Assembly: GCA_017626145.1 (NCBI GenBank)
Contig: JAGAJK010000027.1
Span: 1 to 40,197 of the forward strand
Source of the DNA: Clostridia bacterium
GTDB taxonomy: Bacteria > Bacillota > Clostridia > RGIG6154
Direction: 5' to 3'
Length of the DNA stretch: 40,197 bases
Shown here: positions 14,831 through 22,480 of the stretch, in pieces
Layout: each line of letters opens with the position of its first letter
Numbering within the stretch: the stretch's first letter is position 1
The notes under the pieces: model-generated
Told to the model about the DNA's origin: nothing
Seen by the model: only the letters and a program-made list of their open reading frames with translations
The model's database searches: none
Made by a program: the position numbers and the translations under genes

Positions 14831-15275
14831 AAAGGTCTTTTTTAAAGTAAATCATATCAATAAGCTGTTTTCCGCATTCAAAAATAGGGTGGTCATAGTT
14901 GTCTGTAAAAAAGTTTTTTATTAAATGGGAACGTACAAATCCGCACTTTTCATAAAATGGAACGGTTAAGGGACTATCACCTGTGCCAACCTGCAGCACA
15001 GAGTATTTATCCTTATACTTATTGCTCACAAATTCAATTAAATATCTGCCGTAGCCTTTACCCTGAAACTTTGGCACGGTTGCAATATTTTTTATTTCGA
15101 GAACTCCGTTTCCTTCGTCAGTAATAACGATAACAGCCATTACTTCGCTATCTTTCAGTACATACATAGTACCTCGTTCCAGATAACGGTCAATCATACT
15201 TTCCTGTTCATCGGCAATAAGCAGTAATTCTAAATATTCCTTTTTGTTGTTTTTTATTTCAATAATCCTCACCAT
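14829..15275 (-). CDS. GNAT-family N-acetyltransferase
   Basis: An acetyl-CoA-dependent acyltransferase. The motif A region IKNIATVPKFQGKGYGRYLIEFV has the Q/RxxGxG/A acetyl-CoA pyrophosphate loop (QGKGYG). PFYEKCGFVRSH is the typical C-terminal motif B. The size of about 148 residues fits a single domain. ATG 15275 is preferred, with GGCGG a few bases upstream; a GTG at 15281 is also in frame. The gene lies alone on the minus strand between two terminating or promoter regions. The acceptor is unknown. Confidence 0.87.
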   Translation of the reverse strand: MVRIIEIKNNKKEYLELLLIADEQESMIDRYLERGTMYVLKDSEVMAVIVITDEGNGVLEIKNIATVPKFQGKGYGRYLIEFVSNKYKDKYSVLQVGTGDSPLTVPFYEKCGFVRSHLIKNFFTDNYDHPIFECGKQLIDMIYFKKDL

Positions 15276-15355
15276 TCTCACCGCCTTTTTTATATTGTAC
15301 TACTTTATACACTTAATATCAATATAAATTTTATAATATGAATACGACAATTTTA

Positions 15356-15384
15356 TTGAAAATCCTGTTTGTATCTGTTATAAT
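15356..15384 (+). promoter_or_regulatory. Promoter of the small membrane protein gene
   Basis: TTGAAA (15356-15361), a 17-base spacer and TATAAT (15379-15384), a near-consensus sigma-A promoter 43 bases before ATG 15427. Confidence 0.75.
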
Positions 15385-15426
15385 GAGCATATTAAGTAAA
15401 TTGTTGCAATGCTCAGGAGGAAATAT

Positions 15427-15825
15427 ATGCCTTTGGTAGATATTTTTAAAATAACAGCAGTTGTTGCATTTGTAATAGCCTTTTTTATCCATAAAAAGAA
15501 AGATTATGAATATAATGAGCTTGATAAAAAGGGTGTAGTGTTCAATATAATTCTATCGGTGATATATATACCAATGTCAATTGCAGGCGTTTTTACAGTG
15601 TTTTTTGCTGATAACCTAAGCGGATTCACACAAACAAAACTTGCACTGTTGTATATTGCAATTTATATTGGACTATCAATACCTTTAGCATCAATAGTGA
15701 GTATATTTACTTCTGTTGTTGCAAGAAAAAGAGGAAAAAGCAAATTTAGCTTTGCCGTACAATTTATACCAATTGCCATATTTATAATCGCTGTTTTATT
15801 TTTGATTTGTGCGATGCTTTTCTAA
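15427..15825 (+). CDS. Small integral membrane protein, function unknown
   Basis: 132 residues with four predicted membrane segments: about 4-22, 40-62, 73-97 and 110-131. Short charged stretches lie between them (HKKKDYEYNELDKK and ARKRGKSK). No catalytic or transporter motif is recognised. AGGAGG at 15415-15420 is spaced six bases from ATG 15427, which excludes an earlier ATG at 15409. It has its own strong promoter, and the PHP gene follows after 49 bases, perhaps in the same transcript. Confidence 0.7.
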   Translation: MPLVDIFKITAVVAFVIAFFIHKKKDYEYNELDKKGVVFNIILSVIYIPMSIAGVFTVFFADNLSGFTQTKLALLYIAIYIGLSIPLASIVSIFTSVVARKRGKSKFSFAVQFIPIAIFIIAVLFLICAMLF

Positions 15826-15874
15826 AGCTTTGTATTAAAAATAAATAATTAACAAAATGTTTGAGGTGACCTAA

Positions 15875-16555
15875 ATGTACAAATACGAGACACATCTTCA
15901 TACTGCTCCTGTAAGTAAATGTGCAAAAGCAAGTGTTCGTGAAAGTCTGGAGTTTTATAAAGAAATGGGCTATGACGGAGTTTTTATAACCAACCATTTT
16001 ATTGACGGCAACAGTAATGTTGACAGAACAACTTCCTACGAAGATATGATTAATTATTATTTTTCCGATTACGAAGAAGGTTTAAAGTTGGCAGAGGAAA
16101 TCGGCATAAGGGTATTTTCAGGTATTGAAACCTCATACAAGGGAACCGATTTTTTAATTTACGGATTGGACAAAGAATGGTATCTTTCGCATCCTGAAAT
16201 TACGGATATGAAAAAAAGTGTGCAGCTTTCACTTTTTGCGGAAAACGGAGCACTTGTAATTCAGGCTCATCCTTTCCGTTCTGCAACTTATATAGACCAT
16301 ATCCGTCTTTTCCCCGAACAAATTCACGGTGTTGAAGTTATTAACGCCTGCAGAAACGAGCTTGAAAATAAAATGGCAAAATTATTTGCCGAAAACTATG
16401 AATTAATTGAATTCGCCGGCTCCGATAACCATAGAGGAAAAGCACAAAAAAAGCTCGCAGGAATGCAGTCTGAAAACCCGATAATGAACGAAACAGATTT
16501 TGCCGAGCGCGTAAAAAACGGCAAAATGAGCATTTTCAGTGTCGAAACAGAATAG
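15875..16555 (+). CDS. PHP-domain metal-dependent phosphoesterase
   Basis: A member of the PHP family related to histidinol phosphatase and the polymerase PHP domain. Metal ligands appear in the expected order: THLHT (His7, His9), ITNHF, SGIETSY with Glu, QAHPFR, and GSDNHR at the C-terminal end with Asp and His. The size of 226 residues suits a stand-alone phosphoesterase. GAGGTGA precedes the ATG. It could remove phosphate from a nucleotide, inositol or histidinol phosphate. No histidine biosynthesis genes are nearby, so hisK is not claimed. Confidence 0.88.
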   Translation: MYKYETHLHTAPVSKCAKASVRESLEFYKEMGYDGVFITNHFIDGNSNVDRTTSYEDMINYYFSDYEEGLKLAEEIGIRVFSGIETSYKGTDFLIYGLDKEWYLSHPEITDMKKSVQLSLFAENGALVIQAHPFRSATYIDHIRLFPEQIHGVEVINACRNELENKMAKLFAENYELIEFAGSDNHRGKAQKKLAGMQSENPIMNETDFAERVKNGKMSIFSVETE

Positions 16556-16690
16556 AAACTTTAAATACCAATAACCTGCAATATTAATTTCCCAAAAACG
16601 TAACTGTAATCTTTGTTTCTGACTTGACAAAAGTCAAATTGTGTCGAATATTGTCAAAATAATAAATAAGAATTTGATCAGGTGATTTAT

Positions 16691-17308
16691 TTGTATGCAA
16701 AATGGATTTTCTTTGATATTGGTTCAACACTTGTTGATGAAACAGAAGCCTATAATCATAGAGCAAGAGAAATGATAGAGAATACGGACATCACATTTTC
16801 TGTATTTGATGATAAAAGAATTGAATTAGCGAAACAAGGATTTGATGGTAATTCAGAAGTAATTAAGTATTTTGGATTAAAGAAAACACCGTGGCATTCA
16901 GAGGATGAAATACCATTTGAAGATGCATTGGACACTTTAGAAAAACTAAAGGAACGAGGCTACAAATTAGGTATCATTGCAAATCAATCTGTAGGAACAA
17001 CACAAAGATTAGAAAACTGGGGACTATTAAAGTATTTTGATGTTGTGGCTGCATCTACAGAACTCGGTATTGCAAAACCCGATAGGTTGATTTTTGAAAA
17101 GGCTATTGAATTAGCAGGATGCCAGCTTCAAAATACAGTAATGGTTGGAGATAGACTTGATAATGACATCATACCAGCAAAAGCTTTAGGTATGAAAACT
17201 GTTTGGATTAGAAAGGGATTATCAATATATCAGAATATTGATTTGGGGAAGAATATTGCGGATTGGGTAATTGATACTCTTGCAGATTTGAAAGTGATAT
17301 TTAGTTAG
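16691..17308 (+). CDS. HAD-superfamily hydrolase
   Basis: A haloacid dehalogenase-like hydrolase. Motif I is FFDIGSTLVDE: the nucleophile Asp is present, but the second Asp usual in phosphatases is Gly (DxGxT), as in some dehalogenase-type members. Motif II is IIANQS, the Lys of motif III is in AKPDRLIFEKA, and motif IV is MVGDRLDNDIIPAKALG. A helical cap lies between motifs I and II. TTG 16691 is the likeliest start because AGGTGA lies five bases before it; GTG 16682 overlaps that site. The substrate is unknown, and the changed motif I leaves classical phosphatase activity in doubt. Confidence 0.82.
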   Translation: MYAKWIFFDIGSTLVDETEAYNHRAREMIENTDITFSVFDDKRIELAKQGFDGNSEVIKYFGLKKTPWHSEDEIPFEDALDTLEKLKERGYKLGIIANQSVGTTQRLENWGLLKYFDVVAASTELGIAKPDRLIFEKAIELAGCQLQNTVMVGDRLDNDIIPAKALGMKTVWIRKGLSIYQNIDLGKNIADWVIDTLADLKVIFS

Positions 17309-17653
17309 ATAAATTGCAATTTAACGAGATGTTTCATATAATTTAATATAATAGTTTGCCGATTTTGATATTTGCATATACTATAATATATGCAACAAGC
17401 CTTGCAAAGCAAGTCTTTGCGACTAAAGTCGCCAATGTACTTCGTACATTTTGCAATATTGACGGCGTCGTAAAAATGCCCTTGCAAACAAGCATTTTTA
17501 CTCCTGGTAACGAGAGCGAGAAAATCCAGTATTCTCACGGTAACAGTTAGAAAATGGTTATAGGAAAAAGAAAATTTTGTTTTTTATTGTTTCCTGATGT
17601 GATAAATTAATTTATATTAAAGATTTAAGATATTATTTATAGGGGGAGCTATA
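17309..17653. other. Intergenic region with the repeat copy and MmgE/PrpD leader
   Basis: No gene is seen in this 345-base gap. It holds an AT-rich stretch, the second copy of the multi-hairpin repeat (17397-17538) and an AT-rich leader with GGGGGAG before ATG 17654. Confidence 0.6.
17397..17538. repeat. Multi-hairpin dispersed repeat, copy 2
   Basis: Near-identical in order and spacing to bases 1-141, with the same five stems. Differences cluster in loops (GTT against AAA in the first hairpin) or are paired: the second stem reads GCGAC/GTCGC here and GCGGC/GCCGC in copy 1. The last stem is slightly weaker here (TTCTCAC). Conservation of long loops such as TTTTGCAATATTGACGG between stems 3 and 4 suggests more than a simple terminator. 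Confidence 0.75.
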
Positions 17654-18982
17654 ATGGAGTTTATTACCAATTACAAGCTTGAGGATTATGTATTAAAAAC
17701 ACAATGGGAAGACCTGCCTGATGAGGTTCAAAAGCGCGCAATTGTATGCGGAATTGATCTGATGACGGCACTTATACTGGGAAGCCAAGGAGAACAGTTT
17801 AAAAACGGAAGACGCCTGACAGAATGGATGAAACCCGGCAACATTGAAATACCAGGTTGTGATGGAAGATTCAGCTTCCTTGGAGCTGCTTTTGCTATGG
17901 GACACGCATCTAACTCTTTTGATATCGATGATGGTCATAATATGATTAAAGGGCATCCGGGCACTTCATTTATTGGTGGTGTTATGGCAGCAGGTCTTGA
18001 AAAAAATATTACATACAGAGAATATCTGACCGCTGTTGTTGTCAGCTATGATGTTGCGGTGCGTATGGGTCTTGCTATTCAGGATCACTATCAATTTTTA
18101 CACAGCACCGGTACCTATGGTGCTGTTGCTACGGCAGCCGGTGCCGGACGAATTCTCGGTTTAAACAGACAGCAACTTAATACGGCAATTTCAATGGCAG
18201 AATTTCATGCACCAATGGTGCCTGTTATGCGGGCTGTGGAATATCCTTCGATGAATAAAGACGGAGTACCTTTCGGCGCTATGGTTGGTACCCTCGCCGT
18301 ACTTGATACGCTTGCCGGCGAAACGGCAAAAACGCACTTGCTGGAATTACCGGAATACCAAAACCTTTTAGATTCACTTGGGGAAACCTACGAGATTATG
18401 AATTTGTATTTTAAACCGTATACCTGTTGTCGTTGGGCTCATCAGCCTATTAAGGCAAGCATTGACCTGATGAGAGATAATCGGATTGCTTATACAGATA
18501 TTGAGTGTGTAAAGGTTCATACCTTTAATTCCGCTACACGATTGAGCAAAATAGTTCCCAATGATACGGATGAAGCACAGTATAATATTGCATATCCGGT
18601 TGCGGCAGCTATTGTACACGGAGAACTTGGCTATAATCAGGTGTGCAATGCGGCACTTGGTGATGAGAGAGTAACAGATATGATGAATAGACTGTCCTTT
18701 GAGGTTGATCCTGAAATGGAAAGTCAATTTCCCGAAAAACGTCTTGCATGGGTGGAATTTACTCTTAAAAACGGAGCATCATTCAGAAGCGAGGTGTATG
18801 CCGCAGACGGTGAAGCGACCGATTGTGTTGATTATGAATGGATTGCGAATAAATTCCGACGGATAGTTGCACCCTTTCTTTCACCGTGTGATTGTGATAA
18901 GCTTCTTTCTGTGCTGACTTGTAATCCGGACAGAAAACTGAGGGATATTGTAAAGGATGTCAATATAATTTTAGGCCAGTAA
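17654..18982 (+). CDS. MmgE/PrpD family protein
   Basis: A 442-residue, full-length member of the 2-methylcitrate dehydratase / cis-aconitate decarboxylase-like family. Family features include the N-terminal helical domain, HASNSFDIDDGH (about 93-104), HPGTSFIGGVMAAG, HSTGTYGAVATAAGAGRILGL and the C-terminal KPYTCCRWAHQPIKA block. These enzymes usually act on small tri- or dicarboxylic acids. No methylcitrate cycle genes are visible, so a dehydratase or decarboxylase role is likely but the substrate is open. GGGGGAG precedes the ATG. It stands apart from the propeller-like gene by about 200 bases. Confidence 0.88.
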   Translation: MEFITNYKLEDYVLKTQWEDLPDEVQKRAIVCGIDLMTALILGSQGEQFKNGRRLTEWMKPGNIEIPGCDGRFSFLGAAFAMGHASNSFDIDDGHNMIKGHPGTSFIGGVMAAGLEKNITYREYLTAVVVSYDVAVRMGLAIQDHYQFLHSTGTYGAVATAAGAGRILGLNRQQLNTAISMAEFHAPMVPVMRAVEYPSMNKDGVPFGAMVGTLAVLDTLAGETAKTHLLELPEYQNLLDSLGETYEIMNLYFKPYTCCRWAHQPIKASIDLMRDNRIAYTDIECVKVHTFNSATRLSKIVPNDTDEAQYNIAYPVAAAIVHGELGYNQVCNAALGDERVTDMMNRLSFEVDPEMESQFPEKRLAWVEFTLKNGASFRSEVYAADGEATDCVDYEWIANKFRRIVAPFLSPCDCDKLLSVLTCNPDRKLRDIVKDVNIILGQ

Positions 18983-19071
18983 ATAATGCATTGACTAATT
19001 ATTACAAAACATAGTGATAATTAACTAAACGGCCGGTCTGTTGTCCGAACAGATGTAAGTAAGCAGGTCAC

Positions 19072-19104
19072 TTCTCTGCTTAAGCAATTGCTTAGTGCAG
19101 AGAA
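19072..19104. repeat. Hairpin with nested 14-bp palindrome
   Basis: TTCTCTGC (19072-19079) pairs with GCAGAGAA (19097-19104), and the interior contains TAAGCAATTGCTTA (19081-19094). It is not followed by a T-run. It lies between the MmgE/PrpD and propeller-like genes and may be a leader structure or part of a decayed gene. Confidence 0.5.
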
Positions 19105-19120
19105 AAGAGGAGATAATTGG

Positions 19121-19149
19121 GTTATTAAAGCATAAAAGAAACAGATAAA
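19121..19149. repeat. 29-bp direct repeat, copy 1
   Basis: GTTATTAAAGCA followed by AAAAGAAAC and GATAAA. It matches 20439-20467 at 27 of 29 positions. Copy 1 lies 42 bases before the start of the propeller-like gene. Confidence 0.6.
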
Positions 19150-19191
19150 GTCAGAATTATTATAAAATCTGATAAAAGAAAGGTGGAATAT

Positions 19192-20229
19192 ATGATGTTC
19201 AAAAATAATATTAAAATTAGCGGTATCGCAACCGGACATGTTCAGGGAATAGCGGTAGATAAAGAACGAAAATATATGTGTTATTCATTCACAACATCTT
19301 TTATAAAGACTGATATGGATGGTAATATAATCGGTTCTGTAACAGGACTGGCAGGACATTTGGGTTGCATAGCATATAATTATGAAGACGGTAAGGTATA
19401 CGGGTCATTAGAGTATAAGCACGATGTTATCGGATGTGGAATACTGAAAAGCATTGATAATGACATTGATATAACAGACGGATTTTATGTTGTTGCGTTT
19501 GATGTTGAAAAAATTAACCGTTTGGATATGGATGCAGAAAATGACGGAATTATGGTTGCCGTACATTTAAACGAAGTATTGGATGATTATAAAGCAGAAG
19601 GACACAGATATGGCTGTAGTGGTATAGATGGTATTACTTTTGCACCTGTTCCGGGAAATTGTGAAGGTAAGAAATATTTGTATGTTGCTTACGGAATTTA
19701 TAGTGATACACAAAGAAAAGATAATGATTATCAGGTGATTTTAAGATATGACATCGAAGGATGGAATGAATTTGCAAAGCCGTTAAATCAAAGCAATATG
19801 CACAAACAGGGGCCTAAAGAACCTGATAGCAAATATTTTGTATATACGGGCAACACAACCTTCGGCGTGCAGAATCTTGAGTATGATGAAGCAACAAAAT
19901 GTATGTTTATGGCGGTTTATAAAGGCGAAAAAAAGGAGTTCCCCAACTATCCTATGTACGTAGTTGATATGCAAAAGGATGCAATCAAAGAAAAGCTTAT
20001 AAACACAGATGAAATCGGTGAAGTTATGCAGCTTGCAGAAGTGGGGAAAAGGGACGAAGTAACAGGAATTTGGGGTATAGAGTTTTTGTATGGTGCAACA
20101 GGTATGATTTCCCTTGGTGACGGCTACTTTTATTTTTCAAGAAATTTTTATGTTGATGATTTATGGGGAACAGATATTGGTTTGTATAAATTTTCGAAAA
20201 ACAATCCAAATGGCTGGTCTGTTATTTGA
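19192..20229 (+). CDS. Propeller-like protein of unknown function
   Basis: 345 residues, cytoplasmic (no signal peptide). The sequence is a series of short strands with repeated turns: GHVQGIAVDKERKYMCYSFT, TDMDGNIIGSV, GHLGCIAYNYEDGKVYGSLEY, YGCSGIDGITFAPVPG and GVQNLEYDEATKCMFMAVY. These resemble blades of a beta-propeller such as those in lactonase or SMP-30-like proteins. I do not recognise a specific family or catalytic site. AGGTGG is five bases before ATG 19192. It is preceded by a hairpin and by a 29-bp repeat that recurs before the eutH gene. Its role with EutH and MmgE/PrpD is unknown. Confidence 0.65.
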   Translation: MMFKNNIKISGIATGHVQGIAVDKERKYMCYSFTTSFIKTDMDGNIIGSVTGLAGHLGCIAYNYEDGKVYGSLEYKHDVIGCGILKSIDNDIDITDGFYVVAFDVEKINRLDMDAENDGIMVAVHLNEVLDDYKAEGHRYGCSGIDGITFAPVPGNCEGKKYLYVAYGIYSDTQRKDNDYQVILRYDIEGWNEFAKPLNQSNMHKQGPKEPDSKYFVYTGNTTFGVQNLEYDEATKCMFMAVYKGEKKEFPNYPMYVVDMQKDAIKEKLINTDEIGEVMQLAEVGKRDEVTGIWGIEFLYGATGMISLGDGYFYFSRNFYVDDLWGTDIGLYKFSKNNPNGWSVI

Positions 20230-20299
20230 GCATAAAAAGTATATTGTCTTTTTATTTGATTTTAATTTTAAAACATAATTTATATAAGGAGAATTATTT

Positions 20300-20463
20300 A
20301 TGTACACAAAACATGTATGGAAATCTGATAAGTATTTATTTTTAATTATGTAAAATATTTACCAAAAGATTATGACGAAAACAAAAGATATCCGCTGGTA
20401 TTTTTCCTGTATGGTGCAGGTGATGAGTTGATGGATTGGTTATTAAAGCAAAAAAGAAACTGA
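20300..20463 (+). pseudogene. Remnant of an alpha/beta hydrolase (esterase) gene
   Basis: AAGGAG (20286-20291) and ATG 20300 are intact and open MYTKHVWKSDKYLFLIM, then a stop at 20351. From 20353 a different frame continues as YLPKDYDENKRYPLVFFLYGAG, the typical opening of PHB-depolymerase or peptidase-type esterases. After GAGDE it passes straight to MDWLLKQKRN and a stop (20461-20463), a tail like the end of such esterases. The catalytic core is missing. The picture is a frameshift plus a large internal deletion that left both ends. Identification rests on motif resemblance only. Confidence 0.6.
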
Positions 20464-20467
20464 TAAA
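20439..20467. repeat. 29-bp direct repeat, copy 2
   Basis: Second copy of the repeat at 19121-19149. Here it encodes the last residues of the esterase remnant (WLLKQKRN) and ends 12 bases before the eutH start. Confidence 0.6.
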
Positions 20468-20479
20468 CTGGAGAAGAAT

Positions 20480-21559
20480 ATGAATTATCTTACATACGTT
20501 ATAGTAACATTTTCTGTTATCGGAGCGATTGACAAAATAATTGGAAACAAATTCGGCATAGGAAAGGAATTTGAAAAAGCCTTTAATCTGCTGGGTGCAA
20601 TGGCACTTTCGATGATTGGTATGATAATAATTTCGCCACTTATTGCGGATGTTATGAAACCGATTTCTGAGTTTTTGGTAAATGTACTTAATATAGATGC
20701 ATCAATTGTACCGGCAAGCTTGTTTGCAAACGATATGGGGGGAGCACCTCTGGCAACTGCAATGGCATCTGATGAAAAGATAGGACTTTATAATGCACTT
20801 GTTGTTTCGTCTATGATGGGTTGTACCATTTCCTTTACTATTCCATTTGCTTTGGGTGTAGTAAAAAAACAGCAGCATAAAGAACTGCTTTTAGGTCTTT
20901 TGTGCGGTATCGTAACTATTCCGTTAGGATGTATAGTATCGGGAATAATCTGCCAAATACCGTTTGGTGCGTTAATGCTCAATCTGTTACCTTTGGTTAT
21001 TTTTTCACTTGTTATCGGCTTCGGACTTTTGAAATTTCCCGATGTGTGTGTAAAAATATTTAAAGTTTTCGGCATTTTTATAACTGCACTTATAACTATA
21101 GGTCTTACTTTGGGAATTATAAGATTTCTTACAGGTTATGAAATTGTTAAAGGTCTTGCAACCATCGAAGAGGGAGCAAGTATTTGTATGAACGCAGCAA
21201 TTGTGTTATCCGGCTCATTTCCGTTTATGTATATTCTTTCAAAGCTGCTTTCTAAACCTCTTAAATATATAGGCAATAAGACAGGAATGAACGAAAACTC
21301 CGTAATAGGTGTCGTTTCCACCCTTGCTACAAGTGCAACAGCCTTCGGAATGATGGATAAAATGGATGAAAAGGGAATTGTTGTAAATTCTGCCTTTGCC
21401 GTGTCCGGCGCTTTTATAGCAGGAAGCCATCTTGCCTTTACTATGGCATTTGACAGTAGCTATATTTTACCTGTGCTTACAGGAAAATTAGTTGCAGGTA
21501 TTTTCTCAGTTATCCTTGCCAATATCATTTTTGGTAAAATGAACAAAAGCGAAGCTTAG
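20480..21559 (+). CDS. eutH: EutH-type ethanolamine transporter
   Basis: A 359-residue polytopic membrane protein with about ten to eleven hydrophobic helices. It carries EutH family features: IDKIIGNKFGIGKEFEKAF near the N-terminus, PASLFANDMGGAPLA (about residues 78-92), and the late SGAFIAGSHLAFTMAFDS. EutH is thought to help ethanolamine enter the cell at low concentration or pH. No ammonia-lyase, reactivase or microcompartment genes lie nearby, which is unusual, so the solute here could be different. GGAGAAG precedes the ATG. The AraC gene starts 13 bases downstream and is probably co-transcribed. Confidence 0.88.
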   Translation: MNYLTYVIVTFSVIGAIDKIIGNKFGIGKEFEKAFNLLGAMALSMIGMIIISPLIADVMKPISEFLVNVLNIDASIVPASLFANDMGGAPLATAMASDEKIGLYNALVVSSMMGCTISFTIPFALGVVKKQQHKELLLGLLCGIVTIPLGCIVSGIICQIPFGALMLNLLPLVIFSLVIGFGLLKFPDVCVKIFKVFGIFITALITIGLTLGIIRFLTGYEIVKGLATIEEGASICMNAAIVLSGSFPFMYILSKLLSKPLKYIGNKTGMNENSVIGVVSTLATSATAFGMMDKMDEKGIVVNSAFAVSGAFIAGSHLAFTMAFDSSYILPVLTGKLVAGIFSVILANIIFGKMNKSEA

Positions 21560-21572
21560 AGCGAGGTGTGAA

Positions 21573-22403
21573 ATGAGCGACTATAAAATGATATCCAGAG
21601 GTAACTGGCACGGTGTTGATTATCAGCATGTAAGCAGTAAATGCTCAAAAGAAACCGTTCATTCACCTCATACACATAATTCCTATGAGATTCTGCTGTT
21701 TGTAAGGGGAAGAGCCCATTATACCGTAGAAGGTGCAAAATATAATTTGTCGCCTATGGATATGATGGTAATGCGTAACAACGAGCTCCATAACATAACA
21801 CAGTATGCCGATGCCGAATACGAAAGAGTTGTTATAAATATTCGTCTTGATTTTTTTGAACGTTACGGATGTGAGGAATACAGAAGTATTTTTGAAGACC
21901 GTCTTGCGGGCAGAGGAAATTTAATATCTTCTTCTGTAATAAATAAGCATAAATTGTATGACATAATAAAACGTATGGAAAAATACAATGATGAAAAGGG
22001 TGACGATGCAGTAAAATCTTCCTGCCTTATCGAGCTTTTGTACCTTTTGAATAAATACGGAAAAACCGCTGAATACAAAAAAGCGGAAATCAATATAACC
22101 GTTGAGAAAATTATTAATTACATAAACGAAAACCTTTCGGAAAAATTAAGTCTTGATGAAATATCCGAAAAGCTGTTTTTGTCAAAATATCATCTTTGCA
22201 GAGTTTTCCGTGAGCATACCGGCTATACCATAAACCGCTATGTTGCCTACAAACGCATTTTAAGTGTGAAAAAGCTTTGCTTTGAAGGTAAAAGCCTAAC
22301 AGAAGCCAGCGAGCTTTCCGGCTTCGAAAGCTATTCGAATTTTTATAAAACCTATACTAAAACTATGGGTTGTTCCCCTAAAGAGGGAATATTCAGAAGA
22401 TGA
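21573..22403 (+). CDS. AraC-family transcriptional regulator with cupin sensor
   Basis: A 276-residue regulator. The N-terminal cupin domain shows HSPHTHNSYEILLFVRG and the following YNLSPMDMMVMRNNELHN, a sugar or small-ligand binding fold. The C-terminal double helix-turn-helix includes SLDEISEKLFLSKYHLCRVFREHTG and LTEASELSGFESYSNFYKTY. GAGGTGTG precedes the ATG. It follows eutH closely and is ended by a terminator, so it likely regulates the local eutH / propeller / MmgE group. It is a different subtype from the AraC protein at 8312-9067. Confidence 0.87.
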   Translation: MSDYKMISRGNWHGVDYQHVSSKCSKETVHSPHTHNSYEILLFVRGRAHYTVEGAKYNLSPMDMMVMRNNELHNITQYADAEYERVVINIRLDFFERYGCEEYRSIFEDRLAGRGNLISSSVINKHKLYDIIKRMEKYNDEKGDDAVKSSCLIELLYLLNKYGKTAEYKKAEINITVEKIINYINENLSEKLSLDEISEKLFLSKYHLCRVFREHTGYTINRYVAYKRILSVKKLCFEGKSLTEASELSGFESYSNFYKTYTKTMGCSPKEGIFRR

Positions 22404-22410
22404 ATTAATA

Positions 22411-22447
22411 CCCCCACGATTTGTTCGTGGGGGTGCTTGCTTTTTTT
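22411..22447 (+). terminator. Terminator after the AraC gene
   Basis: CCCCCACGA (22411-22419), a five-base loop and TCGTGGGGG (22425-22433), then TGCTTGCTTTTTTT. A second weaker stem, TGCTTGCT/AGCAAGCA (22434-22468), begins right behind it. It separates the plus-strand group from the converging secreted-protein genes. Confidence 0.85.
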
Positions 22448-22480
22448 GAAAGGTAGGTATAGCAAGCATTTTAGAAGGAG

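Noticed and set aside
15875-16555. Assigning histidinol phosphatase (hisK) to the PHP protein
   Set aside because: No histidine biosynthesis genes are nearby and the PHP motifs alone do not decide the substrate.
17397-17538. Simple transcription terminator after the HAD gene
   Set aside because: The element has five stems, conserved loops and no dominant T-run, and recurs at the left edge next to a different gene arrangement.
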